Positions 1 to 11,389 of a DNA stretch of 64,000 nucleotides are shown here, one piece after another. The notes beneath the pieces were generated by a model, which had not been told where the DNA came from, did not search any database, and was given only the letters and a program-made list of their open reading frames with translations. Position numbers and translations under genes: made by a program. The number at the start of each line of letters is the position of its first letter. The first letter of the stretch is position 1. This stretch comes from Synaphobranchus kaupii (lineage: Eukaryota > Chordata > Actinopteri > Anguilliformes > Synaphobranchidae): NCBI GenBank assembly GCA_029718625.1, contig CM056378.1, forward strand, positions 59,605,027-59,669,026, read 5' to 3'.

Positions 1-1040
1 TTTTTTTAATCTGATATCACTTATATTTTTTATAGCTAACTAATGATGAATAATGCATGAAGATAAACATGGAGACATGCATTCCAAATAAATGCATGCA
101 GACATTCACCTAACCATAACGCCCTCTATTGACAAGAATGAGAAGTTATCCTATTACAGACAGCACACAATTACATTGAGTTTGTAGATGAGCAGTATTT
201 AATGTGTAATGAAATACAATGAACAGCACCACCTGAGCTATGGATCATGAAGCATGTAAATTAATGAACCAAGTCTATATGAGACATGCATGCACAATGG
301 GCAAGACGCAAACACATTCTAGCTGAAAGACATACAGCCTAAATAGCTAGTACAGCCTAAATAGTTTGTATCAGTAAAATATGGAAATACAGTTTTAAAA
401 TAGGGCTATTAGTATTCTATAGAAAATGAAATACATTTAACATTAGGCTATTCAACACTGGATTGCCGGATGCGTAACTCCAACCTTACATGTGTGGGCT
501 ACGAGCTAGTGAGCGAGCTAGTGAGTTCATAAGCACAGCAGAATTCCTTCGCATTTTTTTTTCCGGTAGTGTAGAACGTTACCTGCGGGAAATGTTTTGG
601 TACCGGACAGCTAGGTTTAGTTTAGTTTTCTGTAGTGCAATGAATGTAGGCTATAAGGCATGTTGATTCGCTTCGTAGTAGCCTAGCTTGTATCTGCTTC
701 CTGACTAGAAGCAGACTAATTTGCAGACTTTATTGTTTTTTGTTTTTTTAAAGTGACTAACCATGAATCAGATATGTTTGGGGAATTGGCGGTTTATAAA
801 TCCGATTTCTTAAAGGATTGCAGGTTATAGTAGGCTATCGTCAATTCTTAATGTATAATGGTAAATTCTTAATTTTCCTAGTAGTTAATTTTATGGTGAC
901 ATTGTGTTGTGTGAGAAAAGGATACAGTGAACAGAGCTGAAGGGAAGAAATTAATGAATAAAGAAATGTTGGCCGAGGCAAGGGTACGTTGAGGTTCGGT
1001 TTCCACAGTCAGTCAGTCATGACCGCAAGAGCAGAGCGTA
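1..1040. other. No gene seen; AT-rich flank
   Basis: This stretch is AT-rich with scattered stops in all frames. I see no domain, RNA gene or element end that I can support. Confidence 0.5.
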
Positions 1041-1090
1041 ACACCCTCCCCAAACCAGACAAGAGCGAGCGTCCGGTTTGGGGAGGGTGT
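1041..1090. repeat. 20-bp stem hairpin
   Basis: Two 20-base arms (1041-1060 and 1071-1090) are inverted complements with one mismatch, separated by a 10-base loop. On the minus-strand transcript the mismatch becomes a G-U pair, so the RNA stem would be continuous. The arms are GC-rich within AT-rich DNA. It could be a small foldback transposon relic or a structured RNA; the sequence does not decide. Confidence 0.8.
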
Positions 1091-1242
1091 GATATAGTAC
1101 AAGTGAAACATTGAACAGTTAATATTGGAAACCTCTTTTGCCTTTGCAATAAATACGTTAATGTGTTAGTGTGAAAATAATAACAGTCTAATTAATGAAA
1201 AGTACTTAACAGTTGCACATTGTTTTTGTGGAAAATAAGCAT

Positions 1243-1314
1243 GTGCCCTGCTGGGCTCGAACCCACAATCCTCTGTGTGAGAGACAGCAACTCTAACCAT
1301 TAGGCCACAGTAAC
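1243..1314 (-). tRNA. tRNA-Glu(CTC)-like sequence, degenerate acceptor stem
   Basis: Read on the minus strand this is 72 nt long, the usual tRNA-Glu length. It has a perfect Pol III A box (TGGCCTAATGG), a perfect B box (GGTTCGAGCCC), and an anticodon loop CTCTCAC giving anticodon CTC (Glu). The T stem has one mismatch and the acceptor stem pairs at only about 4 of 7 positions, so charging is doubtful. A TTTT run lies about eight bases downstream on the minus strand and would serve as a Pol III terminator. It is either a decayed tRNA gene or the head of a tRNA-derived SINE whose body I cannot trace. Confidence 0.5.
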
Positions 1315-1450
1315 TTCTTGGAAAGCATGAAGCCATTAGCTTTATTGGGCGATAAGCTTGATGAGCAGGTATACGGATCATACCCTCAAAGAATAATTCT
1401 CCCCATTGGATAACATCGCGACGGAGGCAGGCAGTTTGGCAGGAAAAATA

Positions 1451-1482
1451 GGAAGAAGAAGAGGAAGAGGAAGAAGAAGAAG
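1451..1482. repeat. Purine-only GAA/GGA simple repeat
   Basis: A run of GAA and GGA triplets with no pyrimidine on the plus strand. Confidence 0.85.
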
Positions 1483-2317
1483 GGCAAAATAACCCAAGTT
1501 TGGGGCTTTATTTTGTGGATGTGTGAAGTTGTATCTGAATGCTGTGTGGTTACATGAGGTCAGAACATACAGAAGTTAATGTTTTTAAGGGCTGAGTCTA
1601 TGGTCATTGTGGTTACTTCTGTAGGAAAGTGCCAAACTCTCGGTGCTGTATAGGTATGGGGCATGCCCCCACCAAGCCGTAACTTGGTGGATGGTGTCGG
1701 GTAAGTGAGGACTAGGTAAAAGGCGTATTTTCTGAATCCAGCGGTTCCAACAGTCAATGCCCTTGTTAAAACGTTCCGCACTCTGAATACTGAACACAAG
1801 CGATATTGCGTGCTAGAACCCCTCACTTAACCTACATTCAAAATAAGCTTTACGTGATTTAATTTAATAATTATTATTAAAAATGACAATCAATTAAATC
1901 GCCGAATTCTTTGATAGGTAAGTCGAACAGTAACCTGGTGGATCAACCAACAAGCCAAAACAAAGTCTAAATCAGGTCTTGAGATTAAGTAATTTTATTA
2001 AGCGAAAACAGTCAATTGGAATAATGAATTGAAATCATACATTCACTAAGGAATGTAGGCTGACTACTTATAATTCACAAAAGTGAAGGCATTAAACCAG
2101 ACATTAATTAGGAAATACCAGTACAGAGAGAGATAAGCCAAAAATTGCCAAATTATTTACCCTCCAGCTGAACAGGAACAAAAGGAAACGCACGAGGAAC
2201 CAAAAAGAATGACTTCTTCACCAACAAACTCCAAACTTGACTAACTTCTTTTTCTGCGGTACACTCATAAAATACCTCCACGGGAAGACCATCCCTGTCC
2301 TGATTGGGTTAAGGTGT

Positions 2318-2335
2318 GGGGGGGGGGGGGGGGGG
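2318..2335 (+). repeat. Poly-G run of 18
   Basis: An uninterrupted run of 18 G, followed by TT and four more G. It could form a G-quadruplex, but homopolymers this long are also assembly-error prone. Confidence 0.85.
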
Positions 2336-2407
2336 TTGGGGATCAAGATGAGCTTTTTCCTCACGCCGTCCTGTAGCTGCAGCAGTGCCAGCAGCATCCA
2401 TTTCTTC

Positions 2408-2614
2408 TTATTCTAAATCAGTATATTCTGGCTCGAACAAGTATGATGCAACTACAAACTCCACCCCTTCATAATCAGACATTTCGCTAAGAAAACAAAC
2501 GCTAGCTGCTTCTGCTTTGTTTACAAGCAGACTAAAAGCTAGCAAGCTATCTTCCAGTCCACTTCTGTATCGCGATGTGACACTGGCCACTGTTCTCGCT
2601 GAATTTACTTCCAT
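2408..2614 (-). CDS. Possible small exon, function unknown
   Basis: A 68-residue minus-strand reading frame with an acidic C-terminal part (SDYEGVEFVV, then YLFEPEYTDLE). The aromatic-FEP ending recalls the start of a multicopy teleost protein family with a PY(L/M)(Y/F)EP motif, but I cannot confirm this. There is no clear splice donor, and a stop follows directly. Chance is a fair alternative. Confidence 0.2.
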   Translation of the reverse strand: MEVNSARTVASVTSRYRSGLEDSLLAFSLLVNKAEAASVCFLSEMSDYEGVEFVVASYLFEPEYTDLE

Positions 2615-2875
2615 TATCTTTTATTAATACAATAGGATTAACAAATGCAAAGAACCAACAAGAAAAGAAACAAGTGTGCCTGTAGCAGCATCCTTGTAGT
2701 AAATTAACACGGACTTCAGCATGTTCTGAATCACTTGATAACATAAAAAGCTGCCCTTATTCACAAATAGACTTCTCTTCAACCATGTTTTACGTCCGTT
2801 ACGTTTCACCATCCAATTGGTTCAGCCATAAGGAACGTACAGCTCAGAAATTGTTACAGGCGATCATAATGTTGA

Positions 2876-3169
2876 GGGGTGCATCCCAATATTCTTCACT
2901 CCCCACCTTGTTTCCTCCACTCCCCCACTACCACTCCTCTCTTACCCGGAAATATGCAAAACTGCCTGAAAGTTTAGAGTACAAGTATTTGCATGTACAG
3001 TATACAATGTACCTTACATTGGGGTTTGCGTTGAGACATTAATATGTAACCATTAATAGATAATTAAGATGTAATCAGGCACATTAGATTAAAACACAGA
3101 GAACCGTTTCCGGGACACGGAGGAGAGGAGGAACGGAGGGTGCATTTTTCGAGTATTGGGACGCACCCC
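2876..3169. mobile_element. MITE with GGGGTGCRTCCCAATA-type inverted ends
   Basis: The left end (2876-2894) and right end (3151-3169) are inverted complements over about 19 bases with few mismatches. The subterminal parts are also inverted (CTCCCC...CCTCC against GGAGG...GGAG). There is no coding capacity in 294 bp. The same family recurs at 32474-32749 and 32758-32960, which supports a transposed unit. The target duplication is not clear. Confidence 0.7.
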
Positions 3170-3601
3170 GGAATTGACCTATAGTCCCGCCTCTTTTGGT
3201 TAATGTTCCAAACTTTAAATTTTTTCCAGTTCTTATCAAATTATTGTTCAGTGTCCCCGAGTGGGCGGTTCAAATAGGTTAAAGTCCCTGTAAAGTGAAT
3301 TCAGAGATTTGTTTTTAACACATTATACATGTTAGAAATTGCTGAAAACATGTGAAAAGACTGAACTATGTAGTACTGAATTGTGGAGTTACACCGTTAC
3401 TGTTTTTCACCATTTTTATTTTCCAGATTTTTTGGGCTGGGCTGAAATCATGGCTTGATGACGCACTGGAGCCATAGTTATGGTCCCTCCTCTAACACTA
3501 CATGTAAACAAGAGAGCACGTGGTTCTCCCGCTCATTCGCGAGTCTACAGCTACATCCATGGTCTCCAGTCATTTAACTGCCTACAGTTTGCTAACTAGC
3601 T

Positions 3602-3844
3602 ATGTCTTTGTCCCGCAACTGCATCTTCCCTGGATGCCAGAATGTACAGAACATCTCGGTCTCCTTATTTAAATTTCCGAAGAATGATGAAATGAAGAAG
3701 AGGTGGATTTATTTTGTGAAGTGCCACGGTGATGGAGAGCTGAGAATCACCACCAACACCCGCCTCTGCAGGGTACATTTTACACCTGGTAGTTTCACAA
3801 ACTTTCATCGGAGACAACTGGGATTCACAGATAATCCGCTGTAG
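3602..3844 (+). CDS. THAP-domain protein, first exon or truncated
   Basis: Eighty residues carrying a THAP-type C2CH zinc finger: Cys7 and Cys12 near the start, the FKFPK motif at 23-27, the invariant Trp35, then Cys56-x2-His59-Phe. THAP domains bind DNA and occur in host regulators and in P-element and Kolobok transposases. The frame stops soon after LGFTDNPL, so the C-terminal AVPxxF part is missing. The Met lies right before the finger, which supports this start. The 320 bases upstream begin with a TTAAAG motif that could be the end of a TTAA-targeting transposon. I cannot tell a host exon from a transposon remnant. Confidence 0.65.
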   Translation: MSLSRNCIFPGCQNVQNISVSLFKFPKNDEMKKRWIYFVKCHGDGELRITTNTRLCRVHFTPGSFTNFHRRQLGFTDNPL

Positions 3845-4215
3845 TTAATTTGATCTACGATGTGTCCCTACTCAGAACAGTGACAGACGCTGCATTATTT
3901 ACCCCCTTGCTGGCACTGCCCCTCAACTATGACAGAACACAGACTGAATTTATAACATAGTTATTGTGCTAGGCTGAGAAAGCCATCTACGGGGCAAGAC
4001 CTCCAGCACCCAGCATGCACTACACATAGTCTTGTTTGAATTACAGGTTCCCCTAGCGAACTGTAGGCTGTGGGCAAGACTGCTGGTTAAATGCAGGCGA
4101 ACTGCATAAAGTAGGCTACTTATCAGATGGCTATCATCATTGGAATAAGTTAACTCACCTGCAGGGGGGTCTTACCCACCACATAGAGATGTTGTTTGTT
4201 TTGGGGAGCGATTTA

Positions 4216-4398
4216 CTAATTTATTTTTAAAAGGCAAACTTGTTGATTACGTTCTCCAAATTGAGACTCTGAACTTGAGCCCACCTTGGGGTGATTATGC
4301 TTCAAAAAGAAGTTAGTGGTACACACGATGCATCTTTTGTTTTTTCCCCGCTGTTCTTTTTGTTGACGTTTCGTATAACCTGATTTTTGTTTCTCCAT
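4216..4398 (-). pseudogene. N-terminal fragment of a hAT-like transposase (tentative)
   Basis: From an internal Met the minus-strand frame reads MEKQKSGYTKRQQKEQRGK and then a TTNFF motif. Lys/Arg-rich KSGY-KR starts followed by an aromatic pair are typical of teleost ZMYM-type hAT transposases. The frame ends after about 60 residues. The Tc1 at 4520-6050 lies directly upstream on this strand and separates it from any promoter. The assignment rests on a short match by eye. Confidence 0.35.
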
Positions 4399-4519
4399 TT
4401 TTAACTGCACTGCTAACTGACATTGGCAATGAACATTCGTGCAATGTGCATTTGTGGAAGTCAAACGTAGCCTAATATGAATTATCTTAATGAAAATATT
4501 TCCCCACGTTTTAAATATA

Positions 4520-6050
4520 CACTACTCACAAAAAGTTAGGGATATTTGGCTTTCGGGTGAAATTTATGGAAAATGTAAGTTCACGCTACAGTGATATTAT
4601 ACGTATCATGAAAGTAGGGCATTTAAGTAGAAGCATGCAATGGTGATTTCCTCATCTCAAACAATTTATTGAAACAAAAGCCAACAACAGTGGTGGGTAT
4701 ACCACAACAAAAATGTCAATGTCTCAATAACTTGTCATGTGCCCTTGAGCATCAATTACAGCTTGACAACGACGTCTCATGCTGTTCACAAGTCGACTTA
4801 TTGTCTGCTGAGGCATGGCATCCCACTCTTCTTGAAGGGCGGCCCTCAGGTCATTGAGGTTCTGGGGTACAGAGTTACGAGCCTCTACACGGTGAGTCAG
4901 CTGATCCCATAGGTTTTCTATGGGATTCAGGTCTGGAGAAAGTGCAGGCCACTCCATTTGAGGTACCCCAGTCTCCAGCAGCCTTTCCCTAATGATGCGA
5001 CCTCGATGAGCTGGAGCATTGTCGTCCATGAAGATGAAATTAGGCCTGTGTTGTTCATGCAGGGGCACAATGACTGGATTAATGATGTTATTCAGGTAGT
5101 ATGGGCTTGTCACTGTACCATTCACAAAGTGTAGGGCAGTTCTGTATTGACTAGACACACCTGCCCACACTGTAACACCGCCACCACCAAAGGGTCGTCT
5201 GGTGACAACAGTGGCTGATGCATAGCGCTCTCCTTGACGTCTCCAACATCGTTGGCGGCCATCATTTCTGCTCAACGTGAATCGACTTTCATCAGAGAAC
5301 AGCACTGAGGCCCACTGGTCCCTCGTCCAGCGTAAATGCTCCCTGGCCCATGCAAGACGATGACGCCTGTGCCTGGTGATGTGGTCAGGTACCCTTGCAG
5401 GTCGTCTAGCACGCAGACCACGCTGATGTAAACGGTTTCGAATGGTCTGACGTGACACTTGGGTGCCTCTCACCTCCCTTAAATGTGCCTGGAGTTGAGT
5501 GGCATTCATCATCCGGTTCCGCAGGGCACTGTTCACAATGAAGCGGTCATCAGTGTGGGATGTGGCCAAAGGACGTCCACTTCTATGCCTTTCTGTGACT
5601 CTTCCAGTCTCTCTGTATCTCTGTTGCAACCTGCTGATGACACTCTGTGACACTCTAAGCTCAGTGGCCACTTCCCTCTGAGAACATCCTGTTTGAAGCC
5701 TCGCAATGGCGAGGTACTGTTGATCAATTGTTAGGTGTCGTCTTGGTCTCATGATGTCAAAATGTGAACAGCATGATGAAGAGGACTGTTTAAATACCAA
5801 TTCTAATTGAACCAGGAAATTTATTGGTCGATTCATGGATCAAACACCTGTTGTGAATTTTGCCGTTCAGCTCCTTGTTAGAGAACAGCAAGTTGTGCAA
5901 AAAGTACTGAAACATTGAATAGTTGGACATGTGCATTCAAAAGGTTAGAGAAGGTCAAATTAATTTCACCTGTAAAGGTTATAGTGCATTTTAGGTTCAT
6001 CCTGAAATTTCACCCGAAAGCCGAATATCCCTAACTTTTTGTGAGTAGTG
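4520..6050 (-). mobile_element. Full-length Tc1/mariner element, copy 1
   Basis: The element is 1531 bp and bounded by TA dinucleotides (4518-4519 and 6051-6052), the Tc1 target duplication. Its inverted ends match over about 47 bp starting CACTACTCACAAAAAGTTAG, with one or two differences. It contains a single uninterrupted transposase frame. A second copy with the same ends lies at 16395-17912. Intact ends, target site and frame make it potentially mobile. Confidence 0.95.
4724..5836 (-). CDS. Tc1-family transposase, intact
   Basis: The transposase cuts and joins DNA at the element's inverted ends and inserts at TA. The frame gives 370 residues from the first Met. A second Met at residue 29 (5752) starts the usual MRPRRHLT N-terminus and is the likelier start, giving about 342 residues, normal for Tc1. 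Residues 35-150 hold the paired helix-turn-helix DNA-binding region, with a GRPL segment near 87. The DDE catalytic residues read Asp182 (FSDESRF), Asp272 (FMDDNAPAH) and Glu307 ([11 protein letters not shown]), with 34 residues between the last two (DD34E). There are no stops or frameshifts. It is the sole gene of its element and its terminal sequence would serve as promoter. Confidence 0.93.
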   Translation of the reverse strand: MNRPINFLVQLELVFKQSSSSCCSHFDIMRPRRHLTIDQQYLAIARLQTGCSQREVATELRVSQSVISRLQQRYRETGRVTERHRSGRPLATSHTDDRFIVNSALRNRMMNATQLQAHLREVRGTQVSRQTIRNRLHQRGLRARRPARVPDHITRHRRHRLAWAREHLRWTRDQWASVLFSDESRFTLSRNDGRQRCWRRQGERYASATVVTRRPFGGGGVTVWAGVSSQYRTALHFVNGTVTSPYYLNNIINPVIVPLHEQHRPNFIFMDDNAPAHRGRIIRERLLETGVPQMEWPALSPDLNPIENLWDQLTHRVEARNSVPQNLNDLRAALQEEWDAMPQQTISRLVNSMRRRCQAVIDAQGHMTSY

Positions 6051-6338
6051 TATAACCTATATTTTGTTCAGTTATGTCTACACTGTTGATAATTCATTTT
6101 TGATTTTTATTTCACTTAAAATGTATGTGTTTGCCTTCAAGGGGCTGCCAGACTCAAGGCATTTTACCTCGAGGGGGGACGAGTGCACTCCCTGCTCCCC
6201 ACTACTTACAGCCGGTCTGACATTGTGGTTCCCATTGATGTAGAAAACAAAGCCGTTTGTTATATGCCATATTTTTGTTGATATTAAATATGTTGAAACA
6301 AAACAGAAACGCACTGTCAATTAGCGAATTGATTTTAA

Positions 6339-8100
6339 AGTAATAGGGGACTGAGCAGCACAGCTGCTGGTACCCTATTGTTTTTGTTCTGATTCTTTTT
6401 ATTTATTTATTTTTTCTCTCCCCTTTCACCTAATATTCACGTGAGCTGGTTTGGCTTAGAATCACCAAACTTGGCAGGCTTGTTGGGATTGTCAAACTCT
6501 TGGATCTTCTATATTATGACACAGATTGAACACCTGGTGGCGCTGTAGTGTATGTGACAAGATTTTGACATTGACACGGCCACTGCCAACGCCCCGTTTC
6601 ACCTAGAGTCACAAAATTTGGTATACAGGTCCCTTTGCTCATTCCGAACAAATCTGCCTCAAGGACCCATAAAGTCCACCATTAGCATTTTTTGTAAAAC
6701 ACTTAAAATGCTACTCCTACAAAATTTGACCAATTTACATGAAAGCTGGTACACACACTCCTTAGACCATGCTTCATAAAAGTTATATACAGAATTTTGA
6801 TATTTTAAAAGATGGTCAAATGACGAGCCAATGAATTTTCACTGGGCGTGGCTTATCACAAAAATGCTAATAATTCCAAAAGCATTTGACAAAGTTATGA
6901 AACTTGGTAGGTCTATTAAGAGTAACATGAGGAGTTGACCTCTGCAGTTTCAACCCAATCAAGCCACGGGGTGGCGCTATAGAGATCCTAATATAAAAAA
7001 ATATTTAAAAATTCCTTTGCAGAGATTTAAAACTTGCTACAGTGACAAAGACTCAGATTTGGATCATAGATCTTTACTAATTGGGTGGGCACCATCTTGA
7101 ATTTACTGCCATTTTGGTTTAAATGTACTCATTACTTCTCTGTTTTTCCTTAACTGCTTTGCTGATTCTTATGAAACTTGACTTGTAGTTAGAAGTTGTA
7201 ATCTCACAAGCAGTCACCAAATTTGGTGGCGATAAGCCAGTTGATGGCGCTGTAGAGGACGTGACAAAATTCTGACTTCGACACGCCCACTGCCGACGCC
7301 CCGTTTTATCTAGTCACAAAATTTGGTGTACAAGTCCCGCTACTCATGCCCAACAAATTTGCCTCAAAGAACCATGAAGTTTGCCATCTTCGATTTTCGG
7401 CTAATTAGCATTTTTCGTAAAACACTTAAAATGCTACTCCAACAAAATTCGACAAATTTACATGAAACCTGGTACACACAGTCCTTAGACAATGCTTCAT
7501 AAATTTTATATACAGAATTTTGACATTTTTAAAAAATGGCCGAATGACGAGCCAATGGATTTCCAGTGGGCGTGGCTTATCACAAAAATGCTAATAATTC
7601 CAAAACCATTTGACAGAAAGTTATGAAACTAGGTAGGTCTGTTAAGAGTAACATCAGGACTTGACCTCTGCAGTTTCAAGCCAATCGAGCCACGTGGTGG
7701 CGCTATAGAAATCCAAATAAGAAAATATTTAAAAATTCACAAAAAATCACTGCATACTGTTTGATCTAAAGTCACAAAATATGGTGTGCATGTCCCGCTG
7801 CTCATGCCCAACAAATTTGCCTCATGGAACCATGAAGTCTGCCATCTTCGATTTTCCGCTAATTAGCATTTTTTGAAAAACACTTAAAATGCTGCTACTC
7901 CTACAGAAATAGACAAATTTGCACCAAACCTGTTCGAGGGACTCAACCCGCATCCCTTCATACATGCATTGCTTTACTAAGGCCTATCTCAAAAATTGGC
8001 CGAATGAGAAGCCAATGACTTTTGCATTGGGCGTGGCTTATCACAAAAATGCTAGTAATTCTAAAATCATTTGATATAAAGTTCTGAAACTAATAATAAT
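6339..8100. repeat. Diverged long tandem repeats of unknown family
   Basis: Segments recur head to tail: GTCACAAAATTTGG near 6610, 7313 and 7772, and ACAAAAATGCTAATAATTCC near 6858, 7582 and 8047, so units are about 460 to 720 bp. The block opens with TAGGGGACTGAGCAGC and holds GCGCTATAG and GGGCGTGGCTTATC motifs. Related sequence lies at 34173-35310, partly in the other orientation. No long open frame is present. I do not recognise the family. Confidence 0.75.
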
Positions 8101-8509
8101 AAATAAAATGTCTCAAGGCAAAAAATGGAAAAAGATGCACATACATGAACAGTAAGAAAAGTTGAGATTTTTTCTGGCTTCAGAAGGGCTGTGCAGCGGT
8201 TGTACGCAGCTATCATAGCAAGCATTAGCGAAGTTAACTATTACTGTCATGGTTCTGTTACTAATAAGAGCACAAGCTAGGAGAAATATAACTCAGCCGC
8301 ACTGACGGTTTGCAAGGTAGGTGCGCCTGATGTTGACGCTTTATTTGTTATTGGACATCTAACGTTGATCCAATATATAAATTATTTCTGTATAACGTTG
8401 AACAAGTTAAAGGGTAATTCCACCCAAAAATGATGTCTGGTTTGTAGAAAAGTAGCTCTCCTCCTGATTAAAATGAGCTCTCAGCCAACTTTCTACCTGC
8501 AGTGAGAGC

Positions 8510-9718
8510 TCGGGATGTGCATGACAGGCCGAAATGATTTTCGAATAGTTTATGGCTATTGAGTGCGAATATTCAAAAATTTGAAATACCCCAACGTTCC
8601 TCTAACCCCCACCCCCCCAAACAGAAAAAGTGAGGCTGTTAAACAGGACTTTAGCCTTGGTTCAATAATGACTTTAATAGAACTAAACCTTATTCAAATC
8701 TATGTCAAATATTGTTTTAATAACAATGGTTAAATAGGCTATTCCATCTAGCCTACATTCTTTTTTTTTTGTTGTAAAATTCTTATAGGCTATCGGCAAT
8801 AAGCAGCTCATAGCCGAAAATAAGAACGGTGTGTAGGCTATAAGCGGCTCACAGCCGACAATAAGAGCAGCGTGTAGCCTAAATTCAACACGTCACATAG
8901 ATTGGTTTTGATTAGGTTAACAAAAACAAGGATGTACAATGTACTACAATGATTACAATTGTTAAATAAGCTTTTCCTTGGCTGCATCCTTTTTTTTCTT
9001 CTTAGAATTATTAACAATTTCCGGCAATTTTCAACACTGGCTAATGTTTTGCGGAGATGTCTGGCAATATCAGCATAGCCGACAGCTTTTCGATTTGCGA
9101 GGTAAAGCTTTGACGGGATGGGACCGTATACTCAGGTTCCGTGTAACTTATGGGTAGCATGTCTTCATTTTTGTGATAAGCGCTGTTGTTTATCCCGCAC
9201 GTTTATCATCACAACAACGTCGTTGCCACCCAAAGCCAGATATGGATGTTTGGGCACGGTTTGTAGCTGTACGGTCTGTGGATGCTTTCCTTTCAAATGC
9301 ATGTGCATTGTTGTTGTTGACTTGATACGCTAGCTTAGTGTTGCACAATTTGCATTTCACTTCGTTGTCGTAAATTCTATCGAAGAAGTTCCATGTGGAA
9401 CTTTTTCCTTGCTGTGCCAAGTTCCATGTTTTTTAGCTGCGTGGGCTGCACCGTTATCGCCCTCTCCAGCAGAAGGCTATTTCACTCGTAGCCGAGTGTA
9501 TAGTGTAGGGTATTTAAAGAGCCAGCAGATGGCAGTGTGAACCACATATAGATATAACAGCCTACAGCTGCATATTTGTAGTTCTATACACTGTATAGAA
9601 AATAAAAAAATAAAAAAACTATTAATATAAAAATTTAATGCGACCCTGGCTGCCATGCAATTTGAATATTTAGACGTGCGTGACTAGTCGAATATTCAAA
9701 TATTCTAACCCATCCCTA
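8510..9718 (-). mobile_element. hAT element with 8-bp target duplication
   Basis: The ends are TCGGGATG (left) and CATCCCTA (right). They are flanked by GTGAGAGC (8502-8509) and GTGAGAGA (9719-9726), a 7/8 match as expected for hAT. Long AT-rich subterminal parts with GAATATTC motifs are typical of fish hATs. A BED-finger remnant lies inside on the minus strand. At 1209 bp it is internally deleted. Confidence 0.75.
9190..9420 (-). pseudogene. BED zinc-finger fragment of hAT transposase
   Basis: The start MAQQGKSSTWNFF is followed by NEVKCKLCNTKLAY, the Trp-x2-Phe and Cys-x2-Cys halves of a BED finger, the DNA-binding module of hAT transposases. The second half (Asn then His-x-His) is replaced by an Asn run and unrelated sequence. 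The RNase H-like catalytic part is absent. It lies inside the hAT at 8510-9718 and reads on the minus strand. Confidence 0.6.
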
Positions 9719-9759
9719 GTGAGAGAAAATTATCGACATCGTTTTATCGCCCAGCCCGA

Positions 9760-10224
9760 CTTACAAGCAATACTATAAAGTCTCTGAATTTGAATGGATC
9801 TCTGTGGGAATTGGAGGGTGGGACTAGATTTAGCTTTAAATTATGCTGGAACAGTAGGGAATATATGGTTGGGAAAATGGCTGTAAGTCATCAAGGGTCT
9901 GAGGTATCAAATGAGCCTCAACCCATCGCTCTGCTGCCAGATATGGATGGATCACTTTAAGGGTTGTTTCTCTTGACAATTTTTCCTATTGAACTCTATG
10001 TAAAAATAAGTCCATTCAAGTTATCCATCCATATCTACTGTATTTCTGGCAGCAGAGTGATTATTTAAGGCTTGGTTGATGCGTCAGACTCTTGATGACT
10101 TTCAGCCATTTAGCCAACCATGTGTTCCATACTGTTCCAGTGTAATTTACAGCTAAATCTAGTCCCACCCCCAAATTCCCAGAGATCCATTCAAATGCAG
10201 ACACGTTATAGTATCGCTTGTAGG
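9760..10224. repeat. Long foldback repeat, arms about 190 bp
   Basis: The left arm (about 9760-9955) and right arm (about 10020-10224) are inverted copies with roughly 80 percent identity by eye, around a spacer of about 65 bp. The right arm and its continuation to about 10345 recur at 55787-55967. No gene lies inside. Confidence 0.8.
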
Positions 10225-10394
10225 AGTACCATAAAATAATATAAGTCTTTTGATATTGTTGGGTCACAGACATCAGGAAGTCATGGCATGCAAAGGATAT
10301 GCCACCAAATATTACTTTATTCTGCATTATGTTAAACTGTCCAATATTTTTGATGCCAAAAATGTGTACTATGTACAAAAGGTTCTATAATTTC

Positions 10395-10690
10395 TTTTTC
10401 TTTATTTAAATTTTTTTCCAGTTTTTCTCCCAATTTGGTAGGCAATTGAACCCCTATTCTAATTCAATTCCCCCCATGTCCCAACCGCTAGAGAATCACC
10501 GCTGCACAACCCCCTCAGCCGGTATTAGACGGAGGTTGCCACGTCCTTATTCAGGGCGTGACTCCAAGCCTGACCATGATTCCAACTCGCCCAGGGCCGC
10601 TATATGCGCAGCGATTCTCTACGAGCCCTTCCTCCCACCCAGGAGCAGTTGCCAATTGCTGCTCCCACAGGGCAAAAGTAGAGTAAACAA
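10395..10690. repeat. GC-rich interspersed repeat with internal hairpins (unknown family)
   Basis: A pyrimidine-rich T-tract leads into a GC-rich body that contrasts with its AT-rich surroundings. It holds inverted pairs: AGAGAATC...CGCTGC near 10490 against GCAGCGATTCTCT near 10608, and GGAGCAG...CTGCTCC near 10645. It looks like a SINE or a small structured repeat. I cannot name it. Confidence 0.4.
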
Positions 10691-11389
10691 CAGCAGTCTC
10701 TCCCTCAACTGTCCTCTACACCTCCGCAGAAAACACAAAGACGTTGTGACAACCTATTGCTTTAGTTCCCACAACGTTGTGCCGAGGACTTTGTCACAAC
10801 ATGGAAATTAAATTCCCCATAAAGTGGTGACGTTATCTGACCGTCCTGACAATCGGCGACATTCTGACAACGTAGTCTGGAGTAGCTTGAAAGTAGCTGC
10901 AACATTGTCACTACCTTTTCTGCCGCCTTTAATAATTATGTAGCTTATTCTGGGACATTTAAAATGGCGTGAAAATTGGTAGCAGCCAACACTATATTGG
11001 CACTTAGCTTACCTGTAAATACTGGTATTTCTGCCAACCCTTGCGGAGTATGGTTTAAATATGTCTATACTCGTAGCATAACTCCCTAACCTATAGGGCT
11101 GCAAATATTCCTCTATAATCCCATTATCCCACTCCCCCCCCTATGAAAAAGCGTGTGCAAGCAAGGAGGCCTACAAACCTGACTCAGTTACACCAGTTCT
11201 GTCAGGAGGAATGGGCCATAATTCCAGCAACTTATTGTCAGAAGCTTGTGGAAGGCTACTAAGGGTACTAAGACAGGGAATGTTTACTAGGATTAAATGT
11301 CAGGAATTGTGAAAATCTGAGTTTAAATGGATTTGGCTAAGGTGCATGTAAACTTTCGACTTAATTCGACTTATATTATATACACTGGC

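Noticed and set aside
1560..1826. 88-residue minus-strand frame
   Set aside because: No domain, mixed composition, overlapping another frame of similar length; probably chance.
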